A stretch of DNA of 8,638 nt from an uncultured Clostridia bacterium (GCA_948517135.1 CAORJJ010000080.1:1-8638), one strand, 5' to 3'. Counted from the stretch's first letter, positions 1-7,305 are shown. The notes: generated by a model from the letters alone, not told the origin. Numbers and translations are program-made.

Positions 1-27
1 AAATTTACTCACTCAAATAATAATTTA
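1..27 (+). repeat. 27-base sequence, inverted copy of 8505-8531
   Basis: Bases 1-27 match the reverse complement of 8505-8531 at 25 of 27 positions. The last 17 bases (11-27) are identical, and the mismatches are at positions 8 and 10. The match may continue to the left of the window. Here it lies beyond the folD terminator; the other copy lies directly before a membrane-protein gene. AT-rich intergenic DNA produces chance matches more readily, so a functional repeat is not proven. Confidence 0.4.
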
Positions 28-33
28 TGTAAT

Positions 34-62
34 AAAAAAAGACGTAATTTCTTTATTACGCC
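34..62 (-). terminator. Intrinsic terminator of folD and the long minus-strand block
   Basis: Read on the minus strand, GGCGTAAT pairs with ATTACGTC (8 bp, one G-T pair) around a 6-base AAAGAA loop and is followed at once by seven T residues. It lies 15 bp past the folD stop codon and is the only clear terminator found for the block that starts near 6138. Confidence 0.9.
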
Positions 63-76
63 CCTTTTATAATATT

Positions 77-922
77 CTATTTTGTTTGAATTTTAGTAGC
101 TTTAACTACATTATTTAAAAGCATTGCAATAGTCATTGGTCCTACTCCTCCTGGAACAGGTGTAATATAACTTGCCTTTTTACTTACTTCATCAAAATCA
201 ACATCCCCTACAATACTTCCATCATCTAATCTATTAATTCCTACATCTATTACAACAGCCCCATCTTTTACCATATTTTCTTTAAGAAATTTAGGTTTTC
301 CTATTGCACTTATTATAATATCTGCTTTTTTTGTTATTTCTTCTATATTATTTGTTCTTGAATGGCAAACTGTAACTGTTGCATTTTTATTAAGCATACA
401 TTGTATCATTGGTTTTCCAACAATATTACTTCTTCCTAAAATAACTGCATTTTTTCCTTCAAGTTCAATATTATATTCTTCAAACATTCTTATCACACCA
501 TATGGTGTACATGAAATAAATGCATCTTCACCAATTGTAAGATTTCCTACATTCACTGGGTTGAATCCATCAACATCTTTTTCTGGTGCAATTGTTCTAA
601 ATGCCTTATTTATGTCTATATGTTTTGGAACTGGACTTTGAAGTAAAATACCATTTATTGATGAATCTTCATTTAATTTTTTTATAACATCCAATAATTC
701 TGATTCAGATAAATTTTCATCATATAAAAATTCTTCAAATTCTATTCCAACTTTTTGACATGCTTTTGATTTGTTTCTTACATAAACTGTTGATCCTGGA
801 TCATTTCCAACCATAATAACTGCAAGTTTGGGATTTATTCCATTTTCTTTTAGTTTTATAACTTCACTTTTTAAATCTTTTCTTACTTTTTTAGCTACTT
901 CTTTTCCATTTATTAATTCCAT
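77..922 (-). CDS. folD: Bifunctional methylenetetrahydrofolate dehydrogenase / methenyltetrahydrofolate cyclohydrolase
   Basis: FolD is a cytosolic enzyme that interconverts 5,10-methylene-, 5,10-methenyl- and 10-formyl-tetrahydrofolate, usually with NADP. It supplies one-carbon units for purines and formyl-Met-tRNA. The 281-residue length is normal for the family. The catalytic YVxxK is at Y47-K51, a QSPVPKH folate-site segment at 95-101, the first signature PEKDVDGFNP at 113-122, the nucleotide-binding GRSNIVGKP at 163-171, and the second signature PVPGGVGPMT at 255-264. No key residue is missing. The gene follows the SH3b wall-protein gene by 9 bp, and its AAAGGATG ribosome site overlaps that gene's last codons (AGG ATG TAA), so translational coupling is likely. 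An intrinsic terminator follows. The envelope neighbours do not explain its presence; it looks like a housekeeping gene at the end of the operon. Confidence 0.97.
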   Translation of the reverse strand: MELINGKEVAKKVRKDLKSEVIKLKENGINPKLAVIMVGNDPGSTVYVRNKSKACQKVGIEFEEFLYDENLSESELLDVIKKLNEDSSINGILLQSPVPKHIDINKAFRTIAPEKDVDGFNPVNVGNLTIGEDAFISCTPYGVIRMFEEYNIELEGKNAVILGRSNIVGKPMIQCMLNKNATVTVCHSRTNNIEEITKKADIIISAIGKPKFLKENMVKDGAVVIDVGINRLDDGSIVGDVDFDEVSKKASYITPVPGGVGPMTIAMLLNNVVKATKIQTK

Positions 923-931
923 AATTTTATT

Positions 932-2107
932 TTACATCCTTTTTATATAATATAATCCTATTAAACTTACTATTAATGCAATTACAGTTATTAAAGAAAA
1001 TGTAATTGTCGCAACATTATTTCCAACTTCTGGTAATACACCTATTTCCTCTTGTAAAATTTGAAGTTCAGTTTTCTCAGCTGGTATTTCTTCTGTTGTT
1101 TGTTCTGATTCTTCTGGTTTCTCTTCAGGTTCTTCAGCTGGTTTTTCTTTTGAAATTAAACTTGATTTTACATAAACTGTATTTCCTTTGTATTCTAGTC
1201 TAGACCAACCATTTTCAACAATACCTGTCCTTGTTATTTCTTGTCCTTTAGTTAAATATCCAGCCTTTTCACTATCTGTTGACCAGCTCTTTCTTAAATT
1301 ACAATTTTGAGAAGCATACATTGTCTCTTTTACTTCTTTAATTTTAATTTCTTGTGGTTTCTCTTCTTTAGGTGCTTCTGCTTTTGCAGTTAAATATTGT
1401 GAAAATATGTACCCTGTTTGTCCATTATAATTTACTCTAGACCATCCATTACTACTAATGCCTGTTCTTGTTAATTTTGTATCTTTTGATAAAGTAGAAA
1501 TTTTCTCACTACTTGTAGAATAATTTTTTCTTAAATTCACTCTTTCAGTTGTATAAACAGTTTCATTAACATCTGAAAATGTTGCTTTATCATTGTTATT
1601 AGTTGTTGCATTATTATTATTATTATTATTGTTGTTGTTTGGAGTTGTTGGTGGTGTTGGAGTAGGGTCTGGAGTTGGAGTAGGTGTAGGTGGTTGTTGT
1701 ACAGTATTATCAGCTATTGTTATATTTATTGATGTTGAACCATTAGATTCCAAAGAATTTCCTGAAGAATCTGATAAGTTAATTCCAGATGCAGTTACAG
1801 TTGCAGTACCAGCAGCTTTAGCTGTAAAAGTTGCTCCTGTATTATTATATCCTTGAAAACCATTTACATAAGCTATTTTCTTAGAATCTGTACTACCATC
1901 ACTATATTTTACTGTTATTGTAAAATCAGCACCATAAACGTCTGATGGCAAATATAGAATTGCACTAAAAGAACCTCCAATTTTTAAATCTCCTGAACAA
2001 GATAATGTTCCTTTGGTAGCAGCACTTACTTTTGGTATTGAACTAAAAATCACTATAATCATTATTGAAATCATTAGCAAACTTTTAGATAATATTTTTT
2101 TATTCAT
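932..2107 (-). CDS. Secreted, LPXTG-like wall-anchored protein with Ig/cohesin-like domain and two SH3b domains
   Basis: This 391-residue protein is exported and probably wall-anchored. A signal peptide covers about 1-29 (KK, a long hydrophobic core, then VSA|A). Residues 31-132 form a beta-rich domain resembling cohesin or other Ig-like folds (weak call). A Pro-Thr linker (139-156) and a run of ten Asn (157-166) follow. Two bacterial SH3 domains, about 184-242 and 262-319, share NLRK, TRTGI and NGWSR motifs, as in SH3_3 domains thought to bind peptidoglycan peptides. A Glu/Pro-rich spacer leads to LPEVG (358-362), a hydrophobic segment (366-386) and the tail YIKRM, which is a sortase sorting signal. 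The start has an excellent AAGGAGGA site. The sortase gene ends 27 bp upstream, so its product is the likely anchoring enzyme. There is no catalytic domain; the role may be wall adhesion or organisation. Confidence 0.88.
   Translation of the reverse strand: MNKKILSKSLLMISIMIIVIFSSIPKVSAATKGTLSCSGDLKIGGSFSAILYLPSDVYGADFTITVKYSDGSTDSKKIAYVNGFQGYNNTGATFTAKAAGTATVTASGINLSDSSGNSLESNGSTSINITIADNTVQQPPTPTPTPDPTPTPPTTPNNNNNNNNNNATTNNNDKATFSDVNETVYTTERVNLRKNYSTSSEKISTLSKDTKLTRTGISSNGWSRVNYNGQTGYIFSQYLTAKAEAPKEEKPQEIKIKEVKETMYASQNCNLRKSWSTDSEKAGYLTKGQEITRTGIVENGWSRLEYKGNTVYVKSSLISKEKPAEEPEEKPEESEQTTEEIPAEKTELQILQEEIGVLPEVGNNVATITFSLITVIALIVSLIGLYYIKRM
1022..1036 (-). other. Sortase recognition motif LPEVG in the wall protein
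   Basis: These 15 bases encode L358-P-E-V-G362. A 20-residue hydrophobic stretch and a short basic tail (KR) at the extreme C-terminus follow, which is the three-part layout of a cell-wall sorting signal. The usual Thr of LPXTG is Val here. Sortase would be expected to cut before the Gly and join the protein to peptidoglycan or to another protein. Confidence 0.7.
1611..1639 (-). repeat. Trinucleotide repeat encoding ten asparagines
   Basis: On the minus strand three AAC units precede about seven AAT units, encoding Asn157-166 between the Pro-Thr linker and the first SH3b domain. Replication slippage here would change linker length in whole codons and keep the reading frame, so the length may vary between strains. 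Confidence 0.75.
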
Positions 2108-2134
2108 ATTTTAGTCCTCCTTAAGATATATTCA

Positions 2135-2956
2135 CTATATATCTTCTTCTGTATTTACAGTATTAGTATCAGCTATATTTTGAGTTGATGCTAAGCTGTT
2201 TTTTTCTTGTGCTTTAATAACAAGTCTCTTTGTTGCTCCTGCTTGACAAGTTATTAATGTTACTTCTATTTTACTTTCATCTTGAAGTAAACATTGTAAA
2301 TCATCTGGTTCTACTTCAAATATTTCAGTTACTTGATATATAGTTTCATCCATTTTTCTGTCTACTAAAACAAATTCATTTCCTATTTCTAGCTCATCAA
2401 GTCTTTCAAAATTTTTTTCATTGTTATGACCTGCTAGACAAAAATTACCATAATTGTTTATACTTCCACCATTATTTATATGCCCAATACCACTTTGTAA
2501 AGCATTACTTTCTATTGAGTCTAATATGTATTGTTCTATTCCTAAATTAGATATCACAATTTTTCCTAAAACTTTATATCCACTAACTGTTTCTATCATT
2601 GTAACTGATTCTTGAACAACTGTATTTTCTTCTTTTGGTTGTTCTTCGACTGGTTTATTAATAACAAATTTATATACTAATACACCTGCAATAATAGCTA
2701 TAACAATTATTGCTATTATTACAATTAATTTTCCATAATTAAATTCTTCTTCATCTTCATCCCAAAAATTTGATTCTGCAAAATTAATATTTCTTTCATA
2801 ATTATCGTCTAGATTATTATCATAACGATTATTGTTTTCATTATTATTACCCAAATCATTATTTTCTTCAATATTATTATTTCTCGAACTTGAATAATAA
2901 TCATCAAAACTATTTTTTTTATCTCTTCTATCTAAAGAACGTCTACCACTACCCAT
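2135..2956 (-). CDS. Sortase (transpeptidase), class D-like
   Basis: Membrane-bound cysteine transpeptidase that cleaves LPXTG-type signals and attaches the protein to the wall. Of its 273 residues, 1-74 are an unusual cytoplasmic tail rich in Asn, Asp, Glu and Arg, 76-98 is the only membrane segment, and about 125-250 is the sortase barrel outside the cell. The catalytic His177 lies in LAGHN, Cys237 in TLITC (233-237) and Arg244 in TKRLVI, so all three active-site residues are present. TLITC plus a single N-terminal anchor fits class D or E better than class B, but the class is my inference. A GAGGTG ribosome site precedes the start. The gene lies between uppP (28 bp) and the LPEVG wall protein (27 bp), its likely substrate; UppP maintains the lipid carrier used for wall synthesis. 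Confidence 0.9.
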   Translation of the reverse strand: MGSGRRSLDRRDKKNSFDDYYSSSRNNNIEENNDLGNNNENNNRYDNNLDDNYERNINFAESNFWDEDEEEFNYGKLIVIIAIIVIAIIAGVLVYKFVINKPVEEQPKEENTVVQESVTMIETVSGYKVLGKIVISNLGIEQYILDSIESNALQSGIGHINNGGSINNYGNFCLAGHNNEKNFERLDELEIGNEFVLVDRKMDETIYQVTEIFEVEPDDLQCLLQDESKIEVTLITCQAGATKRLVIKAQEKNSLASTQNIADTNTVNTEEDI

Positions 2957-2984
2957 TTTAACACCTCTATTTCATCCTTTGCTA

Positions 2985-3812
2985 TTATCTAAAAAATATT
3001 ACTCCAAAGATTAATATTCCTAATAAAATTCTATATATTGCAAAAACTTTAAAGCTTCCTTTTTTCAAGTAGTCCATTAAAAATTTCACAACAATTATCC
3101 CAACTATAAAACTTGCAATTACACCAACCCAAAATGCTACGGATGTTAATGCAAATTCTGATATATCTACTAAAACTGCTGCTGCAACTATTGGTGTTGA
3201 TAAAAGAAATGAAAATTTAGCAGCACTTTCTCTATCTATTTTTAAAGATCTTGCTATTGTCATTGTAATTCCTGAACGAGAAACTCCTGGAAATGCTGCT
3301 GCAATCGCCTGTGAAATTCCTACAAGAACTGATTGTTTTAATGTTATCTGTTCATAGTTATATTTATTTTCTGCTTTTTTATCAACTATTGCTAAAATAA
3401 TACCCATAATAATTAATGCAAATGCTATTAATCCCATTTCTAATTTGAAATTATCACCAATTAAACTATCAGAAATTTTATCTAATACTAAAGCTAAAAT
3501 TCCTGCTGGTATAGTTGCAATTACTAAATACCAAAATATTTTTCCTTCTGTTGAATCTTCCTTCTTTACAACTTTTTTAAAACCTGCTGTTATTAATTGT
3601 ATCCAATCTTTAAAGAAGAATATTCCAATTGCTATTAAAGTTCCAAAATGTAATGCTACATCAAAAGAACCACTAAATTCTTCCATAAATTTTGCATTTT
3701 CTGTCCAGTTTAAAATCCAAGGAATTACATTTAAATGTGCAGAACTTGAAACTGGTAAAAGTTCTGTTAGCCCTTGTATAACTCCTAAAATTAGAGCTTG
3801 TAATATTGTCAT
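2985..3812 (-). CDS. uppP: Undecaprenyl pyrophosphate phosphatase (BacA/UppP family)
   Basis: Integral membrane enzyme that dephosphorylates undecaprenyl pyrophosphate to undecaprenyl phosphate, recycling the carrier for peptidoglycan and other envelope polymers; extra copies give bacitracin tolerance. At 275 residues it has the family's usual length. The conserved QGLTE (13-17, the (E/Q)xxxE motif) is followed by LPVSSSAH (19-26), where most relatives have Gly in place of Ala25. The second motif PGVSRSG is at 175-181 with the essential Arg179. Several hydrophobic helices fill the rest (about 56-67, 95-110, 127-143, 203-217, 225-245 and 259-274). An AGGAGG site lies in the 15-bp gap after dpaA, so co-transcription is likely. 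The bacitracin link is family knowledge; nothing here shows regulation by an antibiotic. Confidence 0.95.
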   Translation of the reverse strand: MTILQALILGVIQGLTELLPVSSSAHLNVIPWILNWTENAKFMEEFSGSFDVALHFGTLIAIGIFFFKDWIQLITAGFKKVVKKEDSTEGKIFWYLVIATIPAGILALVLDKISDSLIGDNFKLEMGLIAFALIIMGIILAIVDKKAENKYNYEQITLKQSVLVGISQAIAAAFPGVSRSGITMTIARSLKIDRESAAKFSFLLSTPIVAAAVLVDISEFALTSVAFWVGVIASFIVGIIVVKFLMDYLKKGSFKVFAIYRILLGILIFGVIFFR

Positions 3813-3827
3813 TTTTATCCTCCGTTT

Positions 3828-4691
3828 TTATAATTCTTTTAATACATGATATAATGTTTCTTTTATAAATTCTGCTGATGTAAGTGGCGCAACTTTTGCT
3901 GGTAAAGATAAAGCCCAAATCACTTTTAAACCTTTTTCTCTAGCAGCTTTTCTATCTACTCCACCTGGATTAGATGCCAAATCCACAATAACAGCTTCTT
4001 TTTTTATTAAATCTAATCTTTCTGAATCTAAAATTTGAAACGGAATTGTATTTATAATAATATCAAATTTTTCTAAATATTCATTTAAGTCATTCAAATG
4101 TATTGGGTTATATCCATATGCTTTTATCCATGAAATGTCTTCATTTTTCCTTGCTTCACAATAAACTTTAGCTCCAATTCCATCAAGCATTTTTGATAAA
4201 ACTTTACCAATTCTACCAAATCCCATTACCAAAACATTAGAACCATGAACTGTTCTTTGTGTTTCTTCCATAGCTATTTGAATTGTTCCTTCTGCAGTAG
4301 CTATTGTATTTAATACAGAAAATTCTTCTCTTTTTAATAAATCAGTAAATTGAATATTATTATTATCTAATTGATCTTTTATTCCAATATTTCCTGCAAT
4401 TAAATATTTATCTTTTAAACAATTTACAAATTCTTCTAAATCTACATTATTTCTCCCAAATGGTGTTGATAATCTTTTTCTATCACTAGATAGTGGAACT
4501 GGCCCTACTACTACTTTTGAATAGCTTACTGCTTCTTCTAATGTTGGACACATTTCAACACTATCTAAATTCAATAATTCTTCAGAATTTTCTAAAGCAT
4601 AAGTATATACTTTATATCCATCATTATTTAACATTTCAATTAATTTTACTATACGTAAATCTCCACCAACAACAGCTATTGACTTTTCCAT
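3828..4691 (-). CDS. dpaA: Dipicolinate synthase subunit A (SpoVFA)
   Basis: DpaA works with the flavoprotein DpaB in the mother cell, oxidising the lysine-pathway intermediate to dipicolinic acid for the spore core. The 287-residue product matches the family: IAVVGGDLR at 5-13, ATAEGTIQIA (131-140), the nucleotide-binding VLVMGFGRIG (153-162), INTIP (213-217), DLASNPGGVD (237-246) and VAPLTSAEF (267-275). The reading frame is open to an ATG at 4736, but I place the start at 4691. Family proteins begin just before IAVxGGD, and the 15 extra residues (MWIMSK and so on) are basic and unlike the family. Upstream of 4691 lie AAAGGAA and GAGTG, a modest ribosome site. The partner dpaB, normally directly downstream, is missing; uppP is there instead. 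A possible sporulation sigma promoter lies at 4744-4771. Confidence 0.9.
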   Translation of the reverse strand: MEKSIAVVGGDLRIVKLIEMLNNDGYKVYTYALENSEELLNLDSVEMCPTLEEAVSYSKVVVGPVPLSSDRKRLSTPFGRNNVDLEEFVNCLKDKYLIAGNIGIKDQLDNNNIQFTDLLKREEFSVLNTIATAEGTIQIAMEETQRTVHGSNVLVMGFGRIGKVLSKMLDGIGAKVYCEARKNEDISWIKAYGYNPIHLNDLNEYLEKFDIIINTIPFQILDSERLDLIKKEAVIVDLASNPGGVDRKAAREKGLKVIWALSLPAKVAPLTSAEFIKETLYHVLKEL

Positions 4692-4736
4692 AATAATCAC
4701 TCTTATTCCTTTCCTCACTTTGCTCATTATCCACAT

Positions 4737-4770
4737 AATATTAATAATATGTTTTCATTATATTAATATT
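4737..4770. repeat. AT-only inverted repeat before dpaA
   Basis: Two 15-base arms pair at 13 of 15 positions around an AAAA/TTTT centre; the outer ten bases, AATATTAATA, pair perfectly. No T run follows on either strand, so it is a poor terminator. It overlaps the putative dpaA promoter and could be a protein-binding site, or simply AT-rich chance. Confidence 0.45.
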
Positions 4771-4771
4771 C
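4744..4771 (-). promoter_or_regulatory. Possible mother-cell sigma (sigma-E/K type) promoter for dpaA
   Basis: On the minus strand GAATATT (4765-4771) fits the sigma-E -35 consensus KMATATT. CATATTAT (4744-4751) begins with the CATA that sigma-E and sigma-K -10 elements share. The spacing is 13 bases, 1-2 shorter than usual. Transcription would begin near 4738 and leave a 5' leader of about 47 bases before the preferred dpaA start. Mother-cell expression is expected of dpaA, but such AT-rich matches are easily found by chance. Confidence 0.3.
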
Positions 4772-4791
4772 CTGAATTAAGCATATTTTAT

Positions 4792-6117
4792 CTAAGAATT
4801 TCCTAATTCTTTTTGACGTTCTTCTTTTTTCTTTTCTTTTTTTATAAAATCTAATTCTTCAAGTTCCTTTTTCATTTTTTGTTTATTAAATAAATAATCA
4901 ATTCGTTCATCCAATTTTTGTTTTGTTGTATTTTCACTCATTTGTTGTATTAAACTAAAAGATTCTTCTAAATATGTTCTTGCTTTTTCTTCTTGTTCTT
5001 CTAAAGCTGTAAATTTTGAAGTTCCAAATTCTGTTTCATCTTCATCTATAAAAGCTTTTCCATCATCCTCTTCTTCTTTTTCATTCATATTAACAGAAAC
5101 TGTAATAAATTCTTTTATTTTTTCAAAAGTTTTTTCTTTTTCTGCAACCTTTAATAAATTAGAATCAAGCTCTATTGCTTTATTTAAAAAATTAATTGCC
5201 TTATCTTTTTCACCTTTATAAACATATATCTTAGCAAGTTGATAATAAGATTTTGCCTCCAAATTTCCATATACACTTTGTTTAAAATATATTTCTGCTG
5301 AGTCATAATCTCCTTGTATAAATGCAATTAATCCTAAATTATAGTTTGCATTATACATTCTATGATTTATTTCTGCTGCTCTTTCATACATTTCTTTTGC
5401 CATTTGGAAATCACTTAATCTAGTATATACAATTCCTAAGCAATAATATAATTCAAAATCATTTGGTCTAAATCTTAAAGCATCTTGATAAACATTTGCT
5501 GCTTCTTTAAATCTTTCTTCTTCACAAAGTAACTCTCCTAAAAGCAATGTTGCTTCATAACAATCTGGTTTAGTTTTTAAAAGAGTTTCAAGCATTTGAA
5601 TTGCTTCTGCTTTCTTTCCCAAATCTTTTAAAAGTTCTGCAATTTTAAAGTAAGATTTATAATCATTTTTCTTTATATCTATCGCAGTTACATATTCATC
5701 AATTGCTTTTCTCATTCCACCTTCTTGCTCATAGCATTCAGCTAACATTTTATGTCCCAAATAACTTTCAGGATATTTAGTAACTAATTTAATTAAAATT
5801 GATTTTGCAGCTCTTTTATCTCCTATAAATAAGCAAAATTTTACAGCAAAAATACTTATTAATTCTGAAAAATTTATTCCTCTAATTTCCATAATAACAA
5901 TTGCAAGTGGGAATATTATTGAAAATAAATATCTTATGCTCCCCCAAAAAACATTCTCTCCAATTTTTAGTTTTATTTCAACAAAACTTATTGTTATTCC
6001 TATTGCTTCTAAAACTAAGGCAATTATGTAATTAGCATCATTTCTCCTAATAATCTTAAAAAATATTATTATAAATAAGGAAAATGCAAGCAGCATAAAT
6101 ACTACTTTTTCTAGCAT
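4792..6117 (-). CDS. Membrane-anchored tetratricopeptide repeat protein
   Basis: This 441-residue protein is of unknown specific role; TPR arrays bind partner proteins. Three hydrophobic segments at about 4-21, 29-46 and 58-77 anchor the N-terminus. Six TPR units of 33-35 residues follow, spaced evenly from 117 to 320, with typical Ala/Gly/Tyr positions and an Asp/Asn plus Pro near unit ends (KPD, RPND). The C-terminal 120 residues are highly charged: an acidic stretch (346-363), then predicted helix or coiled coil rich in Lys and Glu (370-437). The repeats are most likely cytoplasmic, though the topology is inferred. A GAAGGGA ribosome site and a strong promoter (6145-6173) precede it. No terminator separates it from dpaA, 100 bp downstream at the preferred start, so it is probably the first gene of the block. 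A sporulation or envelope scaffold role is a guess from the neighbours only. Confidence 0.85.
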   Translation of the reverse strand: MLEKVVFMLLAFSLFIIIFFKIIRRNDANYIIALVLEAIGITISFVEIKLKIGENVFWGSIRYLFSIIFPLAIVIMEIRGINFSELISIFAVKFCLFIGDKRAAKSILIKLVTKYPESYLGHKMLAECYEQEGGMRKAIDEYVTAIDIKKNDYKSYFKIAELLKDLGKKAEAIQMLETLLKTKPDCYEATLLLGELLCEEERFKEAANVYQDALRFRPNDFELYYCLGIVYTRLSDFQMAKEMYERAAEINHRMYNANYNLGLIAFIQGDYDSAEIYFKQSVYGNLEAKSYYQLAKIYVYKGEKDKAINFLNKAIELDSNLLKVAEKEKTFEKIKEFITVSVNMNEKEEEDDGKAFIDEDETEFGTSKFTALEEQEEKARTYLEESFSLIQQMSENTTKQKLDERIDYLFNKQKMKKELEELDFIKKEKKKEERQKELGNS

Positions 6118-6144
6118 AACATTTCTTCCCTTCTACATCCTTTT

Positions 6145-6173
6145 ATTCTAAAATATAATTCCCATAAAGTCAA
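6145..6173 (-). promoter_or_regulatory. Sigma-A promoter of the TPR-dpaA-uppP block
   Basis: On the minus strand TTGACT (6168-6173), a 17-base spacer and TAGAAT (6145-6150) each match 5 of 6 consensus bases. Transcription would start near 6138, about 20 bases before the TPR-protein start codon. Confidence 0.8.
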
Positions 6174-6217
6174 AATGATTATATCATATAGCATATTTTT
6201 AAACAAGAAAATATTGA

Positions 6218-6240
6218 AATTTTTATATAAGATAAAAATT
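6218..6240. repeat. 9-bp perfect inverted repeat in the divergent intergenic region
   Basis: AATTTTTAT and ATAAAAATT pair perfectly around a 5-base centre, midway between the two divergent promoters. Weaker outer pairing (GAAAATATT against AATATTTTTTC) extends it. It could be an operator or a weak hairpin; the very low GC makes chance plausible. Confidence 0.35.
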
Positions 6241-6260
6241 AGTAATATTTTTTCGAATCA

Positions 6261-6289
6261 TTGAACTTTACATAATATTATGATATAAT
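6261..6289 (+). promoter_or_regulatory. Extended -10 sigma-A promoter of the 319-codon gene
   Basis: TTGAAC (6261-6266), a 17-base spacer and a perfect TATAAT (6284-6289) preceded by TATGA, which gives the extended -10 form TRTGN. Transcription would start near 6296. The 12 bases TTATGATATAAT recur exactly at the promoter of the 62-codon gene (7439-7450). Confidence 0.85.
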
Positions 6290-6310
6290 TATAGTTGTTT
6301 GTAACAATAA

Positions 6311-6338
6311 AAAAATCATTTAATACATCTTAGGAGGT
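6311..6338 (+). promoter_or_regulatory. Leader and ribosome binding site shared with the 62-codon gene
   Basis: AAAAATC, TTAATACATCT (6320-6330) and AGGAGGT (6332-6338) stand in the same order and almost the same spacing as at 7469-7495. The near-perfect AGGAGGT ends 7 bases before the ATG. The shared 11-mer lies between promoter and ribosome site and so may act in the RNA. Confidence 0.75.
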
Positions 6339-6345
6339 AACTATT

Positions 6346-7305
6346 ATGAGTGGAATTACAATTAATGAATTTACTGTTGCTATGGAAACCTATGGAGCAA
6401 ACAGGTTAGAAAACAGAAGTGGTTCAAGATATCCTGTATCTGTTCCATGCTTTGAGGTATGCGGTGTTGCCTTCATGCACTCAGGTTCTTATTATATTGT
6501 TCAGCGTGATCGGAAAGTTCCAGATGATATAATGAACCAAGCTATGGCAAAATTCGGCGCAGAACATCCTGGTGATAGAAAAAACTACTGGTGGGGCGAA
6601 GTCCACAGCATTAAAGGAATGATTGTCCTTGCAAGTCTTTTGGAAGGGAAATATGCAACTGAACTTGTTGATGAACTTACGAATAACGCCTATAAGAGAT
6701 TATTGGCAGAAACAGCAGAAAATATTAAAACTGTTGAAGAAATTCAGTTTAAGAAGATCAATACCCGTAAAATGAAAGAACTTCGCAATGTTCTTTCTGC
6801 TTACAGCCAAGTTGTAAATCCGTTTTGTAACAGCCAGCTTCGTTTCAAAGATCCAATTGAATACTTGGATAAAGTAGCTCTTAAGGTTTCGGGAAAAAAC
6901 ATTTCCAAAAATGCAGTATATGTATCTCTTTCAAGCAACACTTCCAGTGTAGACTATCGTAAGGATATTGAAGGCTGGAGCTATCAGTCTGGAATCATTT
7001 TACAGAGAAACCGTAGAAACAAATATCTAAAAATAGGTCACTATTATAACAACGGTTTAGACAAACATTCAGTTGACGAAGTTATTTATGTTGATTACTC
7101 TGATAGAGCTGACAGGGGCTATTATGATCATCCTGATGATTTGGATTTACGTATCAGCCTTAAAACTGGGTTAGCATGGAAAACTTATCATGAAGATCAG
7201 GCTCATCTGGCAACTGATAAGGAGTTAGACATTGTAATCTCCCACTTGAAAGACAGTATTAAGAGAATTAAGCATAGGATTGTAAATAAAATGGTTCAAA
7301 ACTGA
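6346..7305 (+). CDS. Unrecognised 319-residue soluble protein of foreign composition
   Basis: I do not recognise this protein. It has no signal peptide or membrane segment, so it should be cytoplasmic. Visible features are a PCFEVCG pair of cysteines (35, 39), an aromatic patch NYWWGEVH (80-87), a helical charged middle (about 105-155), a strand-rich part (about 190-285) with RNRRNKYLK (221-229) and an acidic YYDHPDDLDL (259-268), and a basic helical end (294-316). The basic segments could contact nucleic acid, but no known motif shows this. Four counted lines give about 42% G+C against about 25% in neighbours, and codons such as CGT, CGC, GGC and CAG that are scarce around it, suggesting recent acquisition. 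It has its own promoter, AGGAGGT site and terminator and stands opposite to the flanking genes. The 62-codon gene downstream shares its leader. Confidence 0.8.
   Translation: MSGITINEFTVAMETYGANRLENRSGSRYPVSVPCFEVCGVAFMHSGSYYIVQRDRKVPDDIMNQAMAKFGAEHPGDRKNYWWGEVHSIKGMIVLASLLEGKYATELVDELTNNAYKRLLAETAENIKTVEEIQFKKINTRKMKELRNVLSAYSQVVNPFCNSQLRFKDPIEYLDKVALKVSGKNISKNAVYVSLSSNTSSVDYRKDIEGWSYQSGIILQRNRRNKYLKIGHYYNNGLDKHSVDEVIYVDYSDRADRGYYDHPDDLDLRISLKTGLAWKTYHEDQAHLATDKELDIVISHLKDSIKRIKHRIVNKMVQN

Noticed and set aside
1593..1856. Open frame on the plus strand rich in Val, Leu and Gly
   Set aside because: It is the antisense of the Asn and Pro-Thr repeats of the wall protein; it has no ribosome site, and the opposite strand is clearly coding.
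3445..3918. Open frames on both strands overlapping uppP and the end of dpaA
   Set aside because: They lie in other frames of two well-supported enzymes and resemble no family.
4493..4693. Leu-rich plus-strand open frame inside dpaA
   Set aside because: It is antisense of dpaA with AT-driven Leu codons and no ribosome site.
4692..4736. N-terminal extension of dpaA to the ATG at 4736
   Set aside because: The 15 extra residues do not fit the family start, and the likely promoter start site near 4738 would leave almost no leader.
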